7,403 nt of DNA from Gammaproteobacteria bacterium (GTDB lineage Bacteria > Pseudomonadota > Gammaproteobacteria > UBA9214): contig JAUVNM010000084.1 in assembly GCA_030599705.1 (NCBI GenBank), positions 1-7,403 on the forward strand. Reading direction: 5' to 3'. Shown here in pieces: positions 5,584 to 7,403 of this stretch (positions within the stretch are counted from its first letter, which is position 1; every line of letters begins with the position of its first letter). Made by a program: the position numbers and the translations under genes. Under the pieces are notes generated by a model that was not told the DNA's origin, did no database searches, and saw only the letters and a program-made list of their open reading frames with translations.

Positions 5584-6078
5584 ATGATGCGATTTTTACG
5601 CTTCGTTGTTATTGCGGCTGCAATTCTGTTCCCGGCAGCAGGCCATGCCATCGGCAAGGCAGACCAGGTGCTGGTGGTAAAAGGCGAGTACCGGCTCTAC
5701 CTGATGCAGAACGGCAAGGTTATGCAATCGTTTCCGGTGACCTTTGGCGCCAATCCAAAGGGACACAAGCAGCAGCAGGGGGACGAACGTACCCCGGAAG
5801 GGCAGTATTCACTTGGTTACAAGAACCCCAACAGTTCGTTCTACAAGTCGGTACATATTTCCTACCCGAACGCACGGGACCGCGAGGGCGCCAGCAAGCG
5901 CGGGGTCAGTCCGGGTGGCGACATCATGATTCACGGGCAGCCCAATGGCTGGGGCCGATGGTCACCCGTGATACAGCTGTTTAACTGGACAGACGGCTGT
6001 ATCGCCCTGAGTAACAAAAATATGGATATCATTTGGGAATCCGTCAGCCCCGGCATCCCCATCGAAATTCGGCCCTGA
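5584..6078 (+). CDS. Exported L,D-transpeptidase family protein (YkuD domain)
   Basis: A second YkuD-fold periplasmic protein of about 164 aa. Residues are counted from GTG 5581. The signal peptide spans about 1-23 (FLRFVVIAAAILFPAAGHA, cleavage after GHA). Then come QVLVVKGEYRLYLM, FGANPKGHKQQQGDERTPEG, SYPNARD and PGGDIMIHG with H118, and the active-site block T137-D-G-C140-I-A-L. It belongs to the large subgroup with a TDGCIA-type motif that also covers proteins like E. coli YafK (DpaA), for which an amidase activity on Braun lipoprotein linkage is known, so hydrolase activity is an alternative to cross-linking. Start codons GTG 5581, ATG 5584 and ATG 5587 are tandem and no ribosome binding site lies close by; ATG 5584 is a choice, not a certainty. 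It is probably co-transcribed with the upstream gene or started separately. Confidence 0.9.
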   Translation: MMRFLRFVVIAAAILFPAAGHAIGKADQVLVVKGEYRLYLMQNGKVMQSFPVTFGANPKGHKQQQGDERTPEGQYSLGYKNPNSSFYKSVHISYPNARDREGASKRGVSPGGDIMIHGQPNGWGRWSPVIQLFNWTDGCIALSNKNMDIIWESVSPGIPIEIRP

Positions 6079-6113
6079 CGCAGGGTTCACATCGACATCG
6101 GCGTCAGGTTTTT
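6074..6113 (+). terminator. Intrinsic terminator of the YkuD pair, inside the convergent gene
   Basis: A perfect 8-bp stem (CCTGACGC at 6074-6081, GCGTCAGG at 6101-6108) is followed directly by TTTTT (6109-6113) on the + strand. The loop is long at 19 nt. The left arm contains the stop codon of the YkuD gene and the right arm lies within the last codons of the phosphate-binding protein gene. In the opposite direction the hairpin is followed by GCCGAATTTC, which is not T-rich, so it should act on rightward transcripts only. Confidence 0.55.
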
Positions 6114-7133
6114 CACGGTGTCGGCAACCTTGCGGCGTTCCGCGTCCCGCATCGGAACCAGCCCGTGTTCACTCAAGTAACCGTCCTTGCCCCAGGCCTT
6201 CTCGCTGGTAAATTCCGCCAGGAATTCACGGATACCCGGGATTTCACCGACGTGGGCCTTTTTTACATACAGGTACAGCGGCCGGGAGACCGGGTAGCTG
6301 GCATCCGCGATGGTATCGAAATCCGGTATCACGCCGTCGATGCTGACGCCCTGGATCCTGTCGCTGTTCTGCTCGAGTACCCCGAAGCTCAGGATCGCCA
6401 GCGCATTCCGGTTGGTCTCCAGGTTCTTGATGGTCTGGCTGTCATCTTCACCAGCCTGGATGTAGGCGCCATCATCACGGAACCTGCGACACGTCGTGCG
6501 GAATTCCAGGCGGTTTTCGTGTTTCAGTTTCATCAGCCGCTGGTAGTGTTCGCAGCCATCCTCCATGACAAGATTGGTAAAGATAGTGCGCGTACCGGAA
6601 CCGCGTGACGGGCCGAGGACTTCAATAATCCGCTCTGGCAGCTCGCCGTTGACATCCTTCCACGTCTTGTGGGGATTGGGGACCATTTTATCAGTGCCAC
6701 CGGGATCGGGTATTTCCTTGCCCAGCGCCGTATAGATATCTTTCAGGACAAGTTTTAAAGACGGCGTCTTGCCGGACTGGGCGAGGACGATGCCGTCGTA
6801 GCCGATCTTGACCTCGATGATCTCCTTCACGCCGTTCCTTTGGCAGCTGTCATACTCGGATTTCCTGATGCGCCGTGAGGCATAGGTAATGTCTGGGTCC
6901 ATCGCGCCGGTGCCGGCGCAGAACAGCATCAGTCCGCCGCCGGAACCGGTAGCCTGTATTAGCGGCGATCTGGCGCCGGATTGCTTGAGGTAGGCATCAA
7001 CTACGAGGGTTGAAAACGGATAGACCGTGGTGGAACCGACGATCATCAGGTAATCACGCTGCAGTTCGGCGCTGGCAGTGCCTGGCAGGACGCATGCGAC
7101 CAGGGCGGCCAACAGGCCATTGATAGCTCGCAT
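6087..7133 (-). CDS. PstS-like periplasmic phosphate-binding protein
   Basis: This is a periplasmic substrate-binding protein of the PstS/SphX type, which normally delivers phosphate to the PstCAB ABC transporter. Residues are counted from ATG 7133 (348 aa). The signal peptide is 1-22 (hydrophobic GLLAALVACVL, cleavage after ASA). Ligand-contact motifs follow in order: VGSTTVYPF (32-40), ATGSGGGLMLFCAG (61-74), DITYASRRI (81-89), VKIGYDGIVLA (108-118) and GPSRGSGTRTIF (174-185). Four mature cysteines (72, 97, 194, 215) could form two disulfides. ATG 7133 is preferred over 7148 and 7184 because GGAG lies about 9 nt upstream and it gives a compact signal peptide. L-V-A-C at 11-14 looks like a lipobox but would leave a very short signal. 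No pstCAB, phoU or phoB genes are adjacent in the window; it could also be a phosphate sensor or scavenger. Convergent with the YkuD gene. Confidence 0.9.
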   Translation of the reverse strand: MRAINGLLAALVACVLPGTASAELQRDYLMIVGSTTVYPFSTLVVDAYLKQSGARSPLIQATGSGGGLMLFCAGTGAMDPDITYASRRIRKSEYDSCQRNGVKEIIEVKIGYDGIVLAQSGKTPSLKLVLKDIYTALGKEIPDPGGTDKMVPNPHKTWKDVNGELPERIIEVLGPSRGSGTRTIFTNLVMEDGCEHYQRLMKLKHENRLEFRTTCRRFRDDGAYIQAGEDDSQTIKNLETNRNALAILSFGVLEQNSDRIQGVSIDGVIPDFDTIADASYPVSRPLYLYVKKAHVGEIPGIREFLAEFTSEKAWGKDGYLSEHGLVPMRDAERRKVADTVKNLTPMSM

Positions 7134-7403
7134 AAGATTGATCTCCATTCCAGTCAGATTAGTCATCCAGCCCGGATGGAGCATAGCCTAATCCAGAAAA
7201 TTAGTATTATGAAGATTCCGGATAGTGCACGGCATAGTGGCAGTGAATATACTTTTACCCGGGAATCAAATGCGAACTGACTCCTGGACCGGTCCCGTTA
7301 CCCGGGAGCCGCCTGTCAGTGTGCAGCGTACAGGCAGGCACGGAGGCGTGATATGGGAGGATTCCTCCCGGTGGCGGCGAAATCCAGGCCGATTTCATGG
7401 GCA
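7134..7403. other. Leader of the phosphate-binding gene and GC-rich hairpin-dense segment
   Basis: The part nearest the phosphate-binding gene (about 7134-7256) is relatively AT-rich and should hold its promoter, but I see no convincing -35/-10 pair or Pho box. TATACT (7248-7253) could be a rightward -10 element. From about 7257 on, the sequence turns GC-rich with many inverted repeats: a direct repeat TTACCCGGGA (7255-7264, 7298-7307), the palindrome GGACCGGTCC (7286-7295), and stems 7281-7287/7302-7308, 7311-7316/7330-7335, 7355-7360/7364-7369 and 7379-7384/7391-7396. No known RNA family was recognised. Confidence 0.5.
7353..7403 (+). CDS. Possible start of an unidentified gene running off the window
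   Basis: ATG 7353 follows a perfect GGAGG (7342-7346) with 6-nt spacing and opens a reading frame that stays open for 17 codons to the window edge (MGGFLPVAAKSRPISWA). This is too short for recognition, and a chance GC-rich match is quite possible. A minus-strand frame of 47 codons (7398 to 7255) also exists here without a clear ribosome binding site. Confidence 0.22.
   Translation, partial: MGGFLPVAAKSRPISWA

Noticed and set aside
6033..6608. Plus-strand frame opposite the phosphate-binding gene
   Set aside because: Shadow frame; the minus-strand protein carries all ligand-binding motifs and a signal peptide.
7146..7168. Pho box upstream of the phosphate-binding gene
   Set aside because: On the minus strand ATGACT and CTGACT occur close together, but the spacing is 9 rather than 11 bases and the match to CTGTCAT is poor.
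7257..7396. Cobalamin, TPP, SRP RNA, tmRNA or RNase P RNA
   Set aside because: None of the conserved core sequences of these families is present on either strand.

Overview
The window is a GC-rich stretch of chromosomal housekeeping and accessory genes. The proteins resemble gammaproteobacterial versions (Orn, AqpZ and RsgA keep the E. coli residue spacing), so a gamma- or possibly betaproteobacterium is likely. Short palindromic repeats sit between several genes, as in many environmental proteobacteria. There is no plasmid, phage, transposase, tRNA, rRNA or CRISPR signal, and every recognised gene is intact.

Left part (1-3362). A palindromic repeat (5-30) precedes a HIT-family nucleotide hydrolase (105-449, +). 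This gene converges on a tight four-gene minus-strand operon. Read in transcription order, the operon encodes a Ste24-type M48 membrane protease (3362 to 2094), a small exported monohaem cytochrome c (2097 to 1816), a pterin-4a-carbinolamine dehydratase (1810 or 1819 to 1460) and the ribosome-assembly GTPase RsgA (1446 to 505). The first junction is ATGA and the second is GTGA or a 5-nt gap, so translational coupling is likely.

Middle (3363-5039). Oligoribonuclease Orn (3452-3997, +) is transcribed divergently from the protease operon, probably from an extended -10 promoter. A palindromic element (3998-4078) abuts its stop codon. An AqpZ-type water channel (4195-4896) with its own candidate promoter follows, then a second palindromic element with three small hairpins (4963-5018).

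Right part (5040-7403). Two exported YkuD-fold proteins (L,D-transpeptidase family) lie in tandem on +; they belong to different sequence subgroups and their catalytic motifs differ from consensus. A hairpin plus T-tract at the end of the second lies inside the 3' end of the convergent gene. That gene encodes a periplasmic PstS-like phosphate-binding protein (7133 to 6087, -) with no transporter genes in view. The last 270 bases hold its leader and a GC-rich, hairpin-dense segment with a possible rightward gene start at 7353.

I did not find a clearly new multi-gene system. The points most worth checking are the right-edge segment with mutually exclusive stems around a strong ribosome binding site, the cytochrome with no obvious sixth haem ligand, the paired non-canonical YkuD proteins, and the intergenic palindromic repeats.
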